From NCBI RefSeq assembly GCF_000067165.1, contig NC_010162.1, positions 9,245,001-9,309,000 on the forward strand: DNA of 64,000 bases, given 5' to 3'. A program made the position numbers and the translations under genes. Shown piece after piece: positions 8,434-17,500 of this stretch. This DNA comes from Sorangium cellulosum So ce56. Lineage in GTDB: Bacteria > Myxococcota_A > Polyangia > Polyangiales > Polyangiaceae. The notes below the pieces were generated by a model, which ran no database searches, had not been told where the DNA came from, and saw only the letters and a program-made list of their open reading frames with translations. Position 1 is the stretch's first letter; every line of letters starts with the position of its first letter.

Positions 8434-8510
8434 ACCTAAGCTCCCGGTCCGTCCGGGTGCTACCCAGGCTCCCGGTCTGAACCGTTACCCAGGCCACCGG
8501 TCCGTACCCA
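8434..8510 (+). repeat. Triplicated 17-bp motif at the right end of the mobile unit
   Basis: A motif close to ACCCAGGCTCCCGGTCC occurs at 8434-8450 (ACCTAAGCTCCCGGTCC), 8462-8478 and 8487-8503, all in the same direction, and a partial copy (ACCCA) abuts the satellite at 8506. Repeated end motifs of this kind are typical transposase-binding sites. The last copy forms part of the terminal inverted repeat. Confidence 0.6.
8470..8510 (-). repeat. Right imperfect terminal inverted repeat of the mobile unit
   Basis: Read on the minus strand from 8510 the sequence is TGGGTACGGACCGG... with GTAACGGTTCAGACCGGG, matching the left end in 15 of 18 bases over the best block. It is adjacent to the resumed satellite, so it marks the right boundary of the inserted unit. 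Confidence 0.6.
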
Positions 8511-8541
8511 GGAGGGCGCCGGGGCTTGTCCAGGAGGGCCG
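8509..8541. repeat. Resumed fragment of the 65-bp satellite
   Basis: About 30 bases (CAGGAGGGCGCCGGGGCTTG, then TCCAGGAGGGCC) match the satellite unit from its CAGGAG boundary onward. This shows the mobile unit landed within the array. The match decays after about 8540. Confidence 0.8.
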
Positions 8542-8927
8542 GCGGGGCGCTGCTCACGCTGATCTTCGTCACGCCGCTCCTCGCCGCGTGGACGCTGGGA
8601 GAGCGTGCTGGAACGAGAGAGCGTCGCCTCCGAGACCGTGACTTGACCGAGGTCGAGCCCGATCCCGACACCAGTGCAGTTGTCGTCAATGGTGGAGAAG
8701 TGGACATGGCCCGTCCGGGAGCCCCTGTTCGCGCACGCCGCACCGGGCCCCTGTCACGGGCGGTGGACAGGTGTCAACGGCGCGTGACGATCGGCGCCGG
8801 ATCCAGCGGCGCGATCGCCCGAGGAATGCGCGTGGGAAGGGGTGGAATGGCCATTGCTACAAGGCAAAGCGTAAAGCGCACAGCGTACAGGGACCGGCAA
8901 CCCTGAAAGGACGAGGAGAACACGATC
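8542..8927. other. Intergenic region upstream of the Cys-rich lipoprotein gene
   Basis: Just under 400 bases with no recognisable gene. A plus-strand open frame (8526-8906) crosses the satellite boundary and encodes low-complexity Arg-rich sequence, so I do not call it. A good ribosome site (GAAAGGACGAGGAG) sits at the right end for the gene at 8928. Confidence 0.5.
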
Positions 8928-9596
8928 ATGAGAAATGGACTCGCCACCGCATTCCTCTCGCTCACCGCGCTCGCTGCGATGGTGAACTGCACCTCTGTCA
9001 ACGGCGGCTCCGCGACAGGCCCAACCCCATCGTGGATCGCGTGCGATGGGCTCGACGAAGCCGCCTGTCTCCTGCGCGACGACTGCGCTCCGCTCTACGG
9101 CGCGGGCTCGGACACCACGTTCGTCAGGTGCGCGGACGGCGCCCTCACGTGCGATGTCGACGCGTGCGGGCCCGCGCTCGGGACGCGGTCCTGGGAGTGC
9201 GCCGACGGCTCGATCGGCGGGAACACGGGCCGGTGCATCCCTCACCCGGATGGCACCTGCGGCTGGGAAGTCCGGGAGTGCCGGCAGCCCGTCTGCGACG
9301 TCGACACGTGTGGTGAGCCGCCGCCCGTGGAATTCTGGACATGCCCGGACGGAACCCGCATCTACCCTGCATGCACGCCGACGGACGGGGACTCCTGCGG
9401 CTGGGTCTGGGTTTTCCCGGCGTGCCCTCCGGACGTGAGCGACGTCTGCGGCGTCGACGCGTGTGGTGAGCCGCCGCCCGCGGAATACTGGACATGCCCG
9501 GACGGAACCCGCATCTACCCTGCATGCACGCCGACGGACGGGGACTCCTGCAGCTGGGTTTTCCCGGCGTGCCCTCCGGACGTGAGCTCGCGCTGA
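8928..9596 (+). CDS. Cys-rich repeat lipoprotein, unknown function
   Basis: The 222-residue protein has a lipoprotein signal (residues 1-21, ending AMVNC, so Cys21 would be lipidated). The rest is Cys-rich, with about 20 cysteines likely in disulphide bonds. The C-terminal half holds two copies of a 51-residue repeat: CGEPPP.E(F/Y)WTCPDGTR, IYPACTPTDGDSC and VFPACPPDV. The DNA copies are exactly 153 bp apart and almost identical, a recent duplication. The protein stops shortly after the second copy, and the next gene's GTG start lies inside it. A strong ribosome site precedes the ATG. Surface or periplasmic location is likely; no enzyme motif is seen. Confidence 0.8.
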   Translation: MRNGLATAFLSLTALAAMVNCTSVNGGSATGPTPSWIACDGLDEAACLLRDDCAPLYGAGSDTTFVRCADGALTCDVDACGPALGTRSWECADGSIGGNTGRCIPHPDGTCGWEVRECRQPVCDVDTCGEPPPVEFWTCPDGTRIYPACTPTDGDSCGWVWVFPACPPDVSDVCGVDACGEPPPAEYWTCPDGTRIYPACTPTDGDSCSWVFPACPPDVSSR

Positions 9597-10213
9597 TCGC
9601 GCTGCTCGCCGGCGCTCCAGCGCTCGTCGCGGGGTGCGCCGGGGCGACCGGCGAGGCGCCCCGCACGCCGCGGCCCGGCGTCCACGTCGCGCTCATGCCC
9701 GCCGCATGGGCCACCGAGGCGAGCGTCGAGGGAGTCGACGGCGACAGCGCGATGGCGTCTGCGCTCGCGCGGCGCGGGGGCGCGCGGGTCTCGCTGCTCT
9801 CGGCGCGGCTGTCGCGCAGCCCCGGCTGCGCCGACGACGCCGCGTGCGTGCGGGAGGCGGCCCGCGCGCTCGGCGCCTCGAAGATCGCCCGGACCGAGCT
9901 CGCGGGGCTCGGCGCGACCGTGCTCGTGCGCGGCGCGATCGTCGACGTGGAGACACAGATGAGGGAGCAGCTCATGCAGGAGGTCGTGCACGACGCGGAT
10001 CCGGCGCGGCTCCGCGCCGCGATCGAGCGGCTGGGCGAGCGGCTCGCGAAGCCCTGGGCGCCCCTCCCGCCGGGGCCACGCCGCGCCTGGTACGAGGAGC
10101 CGTGGCTCTGGGTCGGCGTCGCCGCCGCGGCGACGGCCGGCGCGGCGGCCGGGATCGGCGTCGCGCTGAGCAGCGGCGAGGGCGACCCCGACGTGGTGCT
10201 CACCCCGCCATGA
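9569..10213 (+). CDS. Lipoprotein with C-terminal membrane helix
   Basis: The frame is open from 9494, but a GTG at 9569 gives a clean lipoprotein signal (ELALIALLAGAPALVAGC, Cys23), so that start is chosen. The 214-residue product has a globular alpha/beta central part (CVREAARALGASKIARTELA, then VLVRGAIVDVETQMREQLM) and a C-terminal transmembrane helix (WLWVGVAAAATAGAAAGIGV, about 178-200). This layout of a soluble domain followed by a helix near the end is common among uncharacterised myxobacterial envelope proteins. It overlaps the upstream repeat lipoprotein gene by 28 bases and the downstream gene by 4 (ATGA), so the three are probably one transcript. Function unknown. Confidence 0.75.
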   Translation: MPSGRELALIALLAGAPALVAGCAGATGEAPRTPRPGVHVALMPAAWATEASVEGVDGDSAMASALARRGGARVSLLSARLSRSPGCADDAACVREAARALGASKIARTELAGLGATVLVRGAIVDVETQMREQLMQEVVHDADPARLRAAIERLGERLAKPWAPLPPGPRRAWYEEPWLWVGVAAAATAGAAAGIGVALSSGEGDPDVVLTPP

Positions 10214-11346
10214 GCCGGCGCCGGCGCGATCCTCCGGCGCGCGAGCCTGGGCAGGACGCCGCGAGGGGAACCGCTCCCGCCCTCCGGCGCGCGCTCGCGC
10301 TCGGCGCCGCCGGGCTCGCGCTCGCGCTCGGCGCCGCCGGGCTCGCGCTCGGCGCGGCAGGGTGCGCGGAGCCGCCCGCGCTCGACCTGATGCTCGTGCC
10401 CGATCCGAACGTGAACACGACCGAGCAGCTCCTCGCGCACGTCCAGCAGGCCGTGCTCGTCGTCGACGCCGAGGAGGGCCTTTACGCCCCGGGCGAGGAG
10501 CGGTCGCAGGGCGGCGTGCAGGTGAAGAACGCCGACGTGGATGCGGCGCTCGAGCTCGTATTCACCCTCTCGATCGAGCGGGAGCGGCTCCCGATCATCC
10601 GCATCGAGCAGGGCGGTCTACCCGACGTCTCGCTCACTATCCGGGTGCTCGGCCTGCAGGCGAGCCCGGCGCCGGGCAGCTTCGTCGCGCGCGGCGAGCT
10701 GATGGGGGCGCGCCTCGCGGCGCCGCCGCCGATGATGACGGTGCCCTTCAACCTGCGGCCGGAGGTGAGGCCGCCTCGCGTCGAGCGCGTCTTGCCCGAC
10801 GATGGAGGCGTCGCGCTCCGATGTGCCGTGCCTTCGCTCGTCATCTCGTTCTCGCGCCCCATCGACGAGGCGAGCCTGCGCGCGCCGGGCGCCGTCGCGA
10901 TCACGCCAGATCCAGGGCCGATCTCGGTGGCCATGGATCCGTCAGGGCTCGTCGCAAACGTCGCCACGCCGAGGCTCGTGGGGGTCGGCGGGCTCGCGTA
11001 TCGCGTCGCCATCGCCAGCGCGGTACGCGATCTGGCAGGGCAGCCGCTCGATCAGGTCGCGGCAGAAGCGGGCGCGCAGGGGTATCTCGGCGACTTCTCC
11101 CTGTCCTGCGAGCCGCCCCCGACGGAGCCGACCGAGCCCCCGTGCGCGCCGGACTACGCGTGTCCCCTGGGCGCCGCGTGCGTCGGCGGGGTCTGCCTCC
11201 CCAGAGACTGCCCCGTGCCGTGCCCGGGAGGGCGCGTGTGCGATCGGCTGCGCGCCCTGTGCGTCGACGACTGTCGCGCCGACGCGCTCTTCTCGCCGTG
11301 CGCTCCGGAGCGCCGCTGCGACACCACGAGCGGGCTCTGCCGCTGA
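10210..11346 (+). CDS. Lipoprotein with Ig-like domain and Cys-rich tail
   Basis: The 378-residue protein has a basic N-terminus and a signal built from repeated ALGAAG units ending at LGAAGC, a lipobox. The middle (about 60-200) is a beta-rich region, followed by an Ig-like fold of the SbsA/Big_5 type (ALRCAVPSLVISFSRPIDEA...). The last 70 residues hold 16 cysteines spaced like EGF or dickkopf modules (CAPDYACPLGAACVGGVC, then CPVPCPGGRVCD). It starts by a 4-base overlap with the upstream lipoprotein gene, which implies coupled expression and perhaps an envelope complex. A cell-surface adhesion or recognition role fits the domains but is inference. Confidence 0.75.
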   Translation: MSRRRRDPPAREPGQDAARGTAPALRRALALGAAGLALALGAAGLALGAAGCAEPPALDLMLVPDPNVNTTEQLLAHVQQAVLVVDAEEGLYAPGEERSQGGVQVKNADVDAALELVFTLSIERERLPIIRIEQGGLPDVSLTIRVLGLQASPAPGSFVARGELMGARLAAPPPMMTVPFNLRPEVRPPRVERVLPDDGGVALRCAVPSLVISFSRPIDEASLRAPGAVAITPDPGPISVAMDPSGLVANVATPRLVGVGGLAYRVAIASAVRDLAGQPLDQVAAEAGAQGYLGDFSLSCEPPPTEPTEPPCAPDYACPLGAACVGGVCLPRDCPVPCPGGRVCDRLRALCVDDCRADALFSPCAPERRCDTTSGLCR

Positions 11347-11356
11347 CGGCGCACCC

Positions 11357-13250
11357 TCATCGCGCGAGCTCCGCGAGGAGGGCGTCGAGCTCGGCGTTCG
11401 TCGCCTCGTAGCGCCTGTCGAGGAACGACTGCAGCGCCGCGGCGGCGCGGCCCTCGGCGGCGCGCGTGTCGGCGCCGCGCGCGCGCGCGGCGCGAAGCAG
11501 GGCCCCCACCCGATCGAGCTTTCGGCGCAGGATCTCCTGGTCGAGCCGCAGCCCGGCGGTAGTCGCGACGAACGTGTCGACCTCGGAGGCCGCCGCGGCG
11601 ACGTCCCCCTCGGCGAGGGCAGCCTCGGCGCGCGCCGCGGAGGCGCGCAGGCCGGGAGGGAGGTCCGCGGCCTCGATCCCGCGCTTCGCGAGCGAGGCGC
11701 GGGCGGCGTCGAGCCGAGCGCGCAGCGCGGCCGCGCGCTCGTCGACCGGCGCGCCCTCCAGCCTGGCCGGTGGCGCAGCGAGGGCTTCGCCGGCTTCAGC
11801 GCGGGCGGGCAAGCCACCGTCGGCGGCGGACGGCGCGGAGGCGCCGCCGGAAGGCGCGGAGGCGCCGCCGGAAGGCGCGGAGGCGGCTGCCCCTCGGGCC
11901 GGTGGGACGCCGCCGAGGGGCCCTGACGCGCTCGGAAAGGACGCTTTCGTCGCGACCTCCCCGACCGCGGGCGCAGACGGGACCCCGGCAACGCTGCCCC
12001 CGCTCGCCGCCGTGGCGACCGGAGCGGTCCCAGCCGCGGGCGCGGACGGGACCTCGGCGGCCGTGCCTCCGCTCGCCGCCGTCGCGACCGGCGCGACCCG
12101 CATCGGGATCGCACGCGACGCCGCTCCGCCTGCGCGCAGCATGCGCTCTCCGGCCAGCGCGCCGGCGAGCAGCGTCGCGGCGAGCGCGGCGACGGCGGGC
12201 CACGCCGCGCGGGCGGGCTGCGGGCTCCCGGCGCGGGGCTGCCCCGTCTCGGAGGAGGGCGCGGCGCGCGGCGGCTCCGGCGGCGGCGCCGGCGCAGGGT
12301 CGGGCGCGCAGGGCGCCGGACCGGGCAGGGCAAGGGCCTGCGCGCCGCGGGCCAGCCAGGCCCGCTCGTCGCCCCGGAGCTCGGTCTCGAGCAGCGGGGC
12401 GAGCGCGCCGCGGAAGGCGGCGGCGGTTGGGAATCGTTCCTCTGGGAAGCGCGCCAGCGCGCGGGCGAGCACAGGGTCGAGGCGCGGGTCGCCGCCGAGC
12501 GACGAGGGCGACCGGCGCGGCGGATCCTCCGCTGCGCGCAGCAGCGAGAGCTCGTCGGCTGCGTCGAGCCAAGGCCGGCCGGTCACGAGCTCCCAGAGGA
12601 GGATCCCAGCGGCATACAGATCCGCGCGCGCGTCCACGCTCGAGCCGGTCACCTGCTCGGGCGCGAGATACGCGAGCTTGCCCTTGATGACACCGGTCCG
12701 CGTGCGCGCGTCCCGGAGGCGCGAGCGCGCGATGCCGAAGTCGCCGAGCTTGACGGCCCCATCGCGCGAGACGAGGAGGTTCTCCGGCGTGACGTCGCGG
12801 TGCACGATCCCGAGCGGGCGGCCCGCCGCGTCCGTGGCGCCGTGCACGAACGCGAGCACGTCGAGGAGCGTCGCTGTGACATGCAGCGCGACGCCGAGCG
12901 GCACGGCCTCCCCGGCGCGGCGGGCGGCGGCGAGGATCTCGACGAGCGTTGCCCCTTCGACGTGCTCGAGGACGATCCATCCGCCCATCGCGTCCTCGCC
13001 GTGCTCCAGCGTACGGACGAGGGCCGGATGGCCCGGCGTCGCGAGCGCGCGCCCGAGCTCTGCCTCGTGCACGAAGGCGCGGACGAGCTCGGGATCGCCC
13101 CGGTGCTGAGGCAGCATCCGCTTCAGCACCGCGCGGGAGGCCCGCTCGCCGCGCACGAGGAACACCTCGGCCATCCCGCCCACGGCGATGCGGCGCACGA
13201 CGAGCCAGCCGGGGGCGGCGGGGACATGGAGGTCGCCCTCGGCGGCCGGC

Positions 13251-13270
<20 letters not shown>
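11357..13270 (-). CDS. Hanks-type Ser/Thr protein kinase, single-pass membrane
   Basis: The 637-residue protein carries a kinase domain at about residues 23-300. The Gly-rich loop is AVGGMAEVF, the ATP lysine is Lys50 (VLKRM), the catalytic loop is HRDVTPEN (157-164), the metal motif DFG is at 177-179 and APEQ at 203-206, so it should be active. A Pro/Ala linker leads to a transmembrane helix (WPAVAALAATLLAGALAG, about 360-378). The exterior part is Ala/Pro/Gly-rich with a duplicated ATAASGG...EVPSAPA-type segment and ends in about 150 residues of charged helix that could be the sensor. Its ATG lies 20 bases inside the end of the sigma-54 regulator gene, so the two are an operon and the kinase may phosphorylate targets read by the regulator's FHA domain. 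Confidence 0.93.
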
Positions 13271-14630
<1,360 letters not shown>

Positions 14631-14901
14631 AGGCCCATCGGCGCTCGATCGTTGTGCCTGGCGAGGCCCGCCGGCCGTCTTGGCCTGCCTTTCGCGCGCG
14701 CCGCTGCGCCACGACCGCGCCCAGCGCGAGCAGGGCGGCGACCGCGCCCGCCGGGGAGCTGGGCCCCGATTCGACCCGGCAGGCGCGCCCGCCCGTGCTG
14801 CAGGAGCATCGCGCTTGCTTATGATAAGCAAACGTCTCGTTCGCTCGGGAATCGCCAGCCCCTCGACGAGAGGATTCTTCTCCGTCACGGAGCCAGGGAT
14901 G

Positions 14902-15654
14902 TCAGGGGCATCGAGCTGCGGTGTACTCGCCGTTGGCGTCGAAGTCGTGGGTATCGGTGCCGCTCAGCCGGATCACGACCTCCGCGGCGTCGATGCTCAC
15001 GATCTCCATCGTGCCGGACCTGAAGGAGCCATCGCCCCACCAGCAGCCGCCCCTGTCAGGGCGGCTCACAGTGTAGTACGAGAACAACACCTCCGGCGCG
15101 CTCAGATCGATGATGCCGGGCACCTGCAGCGCAGGGGGAATGCTGATGCTCCACTGCCAGTTGCCGCAGCCGGTGGTCCCGGATGGATCCGAGCAGCGGC
15201 TCACCGGGGAGCCGAAGACGATGAAGAGATCGTTCGGAGAAGTGCCCGGCCCGGCGGACGAACCGGTCCCGGACTCTCCGGGGGACTCATTCCTGAAGAA
15301 CGCGATCGCGCCGGCCGTCGCCGGCCCGGAGCCGCTCCCGGTCGAGGCGGAACCGCCGGCGCCTACCGACGAGGCGCCCCCGGTGCTGGAGTCGCCGCCA
15401 CTCCCGACCGACGAGGCGCCCCCGGTGCTGGAGTCGCCGCCACTCCCAACCGACGAGCCGCCCCCGGTGCTGGAGTTGCCGCCGGCGCCGACGCTGCCGG
15501 TCCCATGGGCGTCATCACCGGGCCCGGCCTCTTGACCGACGCCGTCGTCGCTGTCATCGCCGACCTCCACCAGGGCGGTGCATCCGGCGCCGAAGGTCTG
15601 GAGCATCATCAGCCCAAAGAACGATGAAATGGATGTGTTCACGAGGCGTCGCAT
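14902..15654 (-). CDS. Lipoprotein with Gly/Ser repeat linker
   Basis: The 250-residue protein starts at the ATG at 15654, which has a GGGAGG ribosome site 4 bases upstream. The signal (MRRLVNTSISSFFGLMMLQT, then FGAGC) gives a lipidated Cys. Residues about 45-110 are a low-complexity linker of SSVGSGGDSSTGGA units whose DNA is also repeated. The C-terminal 130 residues form a beta-rich domain with conserved aromatic and Cys residues (CSDPSGTTGCGNWQWSISIP, then GGCWWGDGSF) and end at ARCP. A Ser/Gly linker followed by a small globular domain is common in Polyangiales lipoproteins. The function is unknown; surface exposure is likely. It is separated from neighbours by more than 200 bases on both sides. 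Confidence 0.75.
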   Translation of the reverse strand: MRRLVNTSISSFFGLMMLQTFGAGCTALVEVGDDSDDGVGQEAGPGDDAHGTGSVGAGGNSSTGGGSSVGSGGDSSTGGASSVGSGGDSSTGGASSVGAGGSASTGSGSGPATAGAIAFFRNESPGESGTGSSAGPGTSPNDLFIVFGSPVSRCSDPSGTTGCGNWQWSISIPPALQVPGIIDLSAPEVLFSYYTVSRPDRGGCWWGDGSFRSGTMEIVSIDAAEVVIRLSGTDTHDFDANGEYTAARCP

Positions 15655-15885
15655 TCGTACCTCCCCGGGCCTGTCAGCGCAGCCCGTTGTCACTCCATGA
15701 ATGGCGTCGTTCGTCTGTTTTTACGATCTCCTGATCGATCTTCGTTCGGGTACGACGGTGGGCCTGAACAAGGCGGCGGCGCTCAGGGGCAGCGGAGCGC
15801 GTCGCGGACGCCGCTGACGTCGATGCCGAGGATGTCTGTCCAGCGCCCTGGCCTCGCCGGGGCGACGGCAGCCCGCGGCCCGCTA

Positions 15886-16842
15886 TCACCGCTGCGCGCC
15901 TCTCAGCTCCGGAACGAGGATCTCGAGCCTGCGGCGGTAGGCGGAGCTCGGGTGCGCCGCGACGAAGCGGTTCGCGCGCGCGAGCGCCTCGCCGCCGCGG
16001 CCGAGCGCCTTCAGCGCGCCGACCGCGATCACCTCGCGCTCCTGGGCGAGCGCGCCGCCCGGGAAGCGCGCGAGGTGGGCGTCGGAGAGCGCGAGCGCCT
16101 CCGCAGGGCGCGCCGCGAGCGCGTCCTGCGCGCGCTGCAGCAGACCGAGCTCCGTCTCCGCGTCGGGCAGCGCCGCCTGCGCCGAGCCGCCCGCCGCAGG
16201 CGCGCCGGTCGTCGCGGCGGACGCGCGCGCGGGCAGCGGCGCGCCGGCCGTCACGGCGGACGCGCGCGCGCGCGGCGGCTCCGGAGGACGCGCGCGCGGC
16301 GGTTCCGCAGCGGGGGGCGCCTCCGCGGGCACCTCCGGCGCCCCCGCGGCGGACGCCGCTGCGGCCCCCGCCGTGGCTGCGGCCGCGACCACCGCCGCGC
16401 CGGGCGGCGCCAGCGGCGCGGCGGGCGGCGGCTGCGAGCGCGACGGCATGAGCCACACCGCCCCGACGAGGACGACGCCGAGCGCCGCGCCGACCGCCAG
16501 GCCGGAGAGCACCGACGGCGGTGCGATAGCCCCGGTCGCGGCGATCCCCGCCGGAGCGTGTGTTGCCGGGGCGCTCTCGCCGCCGCCGGTCGCCGGGGCG
16601 CTCTCGCCGACGCCGGTCGCCGGGGCGCCCGCGCCGCCGCCGGTCGCCGGTCCACCGCCGTCCGCGGGGCCGCCGGGGTCCTTGCCGCCGCCCGGTCCGC
16701 CCGGAGGGTGGAGCGGCAGCCGCGCCGCGAGACGCGCGAGCTGCGCCTTGTCCGGCGCATCGCGCCGGGCCGCTTCGAGGGCCAGGCGGAGCACGTCCGA
16801 GCCGCCCTCCGAGCCGATCTGCTTGCGAGGATCGCCGCTCAT
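15886..16842 (-). CDS. Single-pass membrane protein, possible sigma-factor partner
   Basis: The 318-residue protein starts at an ATG that overlaps the ECF sigma gene by 4 bases (ATGA). The cytoplasmic N-terminus (SDVLRLALEAARRDAPDKAQ, about 15-45) is followed by a Pro/Gly/Ala linker with repeated GGG(E/A)(S/G)APAT units, a transmembrane helix (VLSGLAVGAALGVVLVGAVW, 111-130), a long Ala/Pro/Arg linker, and a C-terminal helical region (about 225-318) resembling TPR repeats (AEALALSDAHLARFPGGALA). Position and topology match membrane partners of ECF sigma factors in myxobacteria. No zinc-binding anti-sigma motif (HxxxCxxC) is present, so an anti-sigma role is inference from context only. Confidence 0.8.
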   Translation of the reverse strand: MSGDPRKQIGSEGGSDVLRLALEAARRDAPDKAQLARLAARLPLHPPGGPGGGKDPGGPADGGGPATGGGAGAPATGVGESAPATGGGESAPATHAPAGIAATGAIAPPSVLSGLAVGAALGVVLVGAVWLMPSRSQPPPAAPLAPPGAAVVAAAATAGAAAASAAGAPEVPAEAPPAAEPPRARPPEPPRARASAVTAGAPLPARASAATTGAPAAGGSAQAALPDAETELGLLQRAQDALAARPAEALALSDAHLARFPGGALAQEREVIAVGALKALGRGGEALARANRFVAAHPSSAYRRRLEILVPELRGAQR

Positions 16843-17378
16843 ACGTTGCTCCCCTCGGTGATCCGCGCGGCCCCGCCCCGCGGCGCGCCGAGCTCGTACC
16901 GGCGCATCGCCGCCTCGATCTGCGCCCGCGCCGCGCGCAGCCGCGAGTACGCCGTCTGCAGCGGGCACCCCGCCGCCTTCGCGATCTCCGCCATGGGCAC
17001 CTGCTCGATCTCGTACAGGACGAACACCGCGCGCTTGTCGTCGTCGAGCTGATCGAGCGCCGCGTCGAGCCGGTCGAGCGCGCGGCGGCGATCGAGCGTC
17101 TCGTCCTGCGGCGCGGCCATGACCTGCTCCGGAACGGCCTCGGCCACCTCCTCGCGCCGCCGGTGCGGCCGCCGCCGGTACTCCGACGCGAGCCGCAGGC
17201 AGATGCCGTAGAGCCACGTGCGCAGCGCCGAGCTGCCGTCGAAGGTGTCGAGCTTCCGATGCACCGTGAGGAAGACTTCCTGACAGACGTCCTCGACGTC
17301 GGCCTCGCCGACGCCGAGCCTCCGCAGCACGCGCCACACGTACGCCGCGTTCTCTTCGAAAATCTCCTCGAGGGTCAT
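16839..17378 (-). CDS. ECF-type RNA polymerase sigma factor
   Basis: The 179-residue length is standard for ECF sigma factors. Region 2 is at about residues 8-75 (YVWRVLRRLGVGEADVEDVC, then QEVFLTVHRKL and LRTWLYGICLRLASEYRRR), which binds the -10 element and core polymerase. Region 4 lies about 105-165 (LDQLDDDKRAVFVLYEIEQV, then MAEIAKAAGCPLQTAYSRLR), a helix-turn-helix for the -35 element. A helix of about 30 residues links them. The gene is directly followed, with a 4-base overlap, by the single-pass membrane protein that probably controls it. ECF factors usually direct envelope-stress or developmental genes; the regulon here is unknown. Confidence 0.93.
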   Translation of the reverse strand: MTLEEIFEENAAYVWRVLRRLGVGEADVEDVCQEVFLTVHRKLDTFDGSSALRTWLYGICLRLASEYRRRPHRRREEVAEAVPEQVMAAPQDETLDRRRALDRLDAALDQLDDDKRAVFVLYEIEQVPMAEIAKAAGCPLQTAYSRLRAARAQIEAAMRRYELGAPRGGAARITEGSNV

Positions 17379-17500
17379 CGCGAGAGGCCGGGGCGCAAGG
17401 AAGCCGGGCCCTGACCTTGATGGTCGCGAGCGCGCGGTTTTCTGAAAGAAAAGCGACGCCGGGCTTCGAATCAGAAAAATCAGCGGAAGCTACGGAAATA

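Larger units (their letters stand above)
4399..8510. mobile_element. Composite mobile unit inserted in the 65-bp repeat
   Basis: The 65-bp satellite is interrupted after ...GCGCAG (4398) and resumes with CAGGAGGGCGCC at 8509, so both junctions share CAG. The two ends of the intervening 4.1 kb form an imperfect inverted repeat. Left, 4399 onward, reads TGTACG...CTGGTAACACTTCTGACCGGG; the right end, read on the minus strand from 8510, has TGGGTACGG...CTGGGTAACGGTTCAGACCGGG, with 15 of 18 identical bases in the GTAAC...GACCGGG block. Inside are a serine recombinase, a small partner protein and an IS481-type transposase, all on the minus strand. Either enzyme could have moved the unit. It may also be an IS481 element that captured, or landed beside, a recombinase element. 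Exact ends are uncertain by 1-3 bases. Confidence 0.65.

Noticed and set aside
8526..8906. Plus-strand frame next to the satellite
   Set aside because: It begins inside the satellite, encodes Arg-rich low-complexity sequence and shows no family motif or convincing start.
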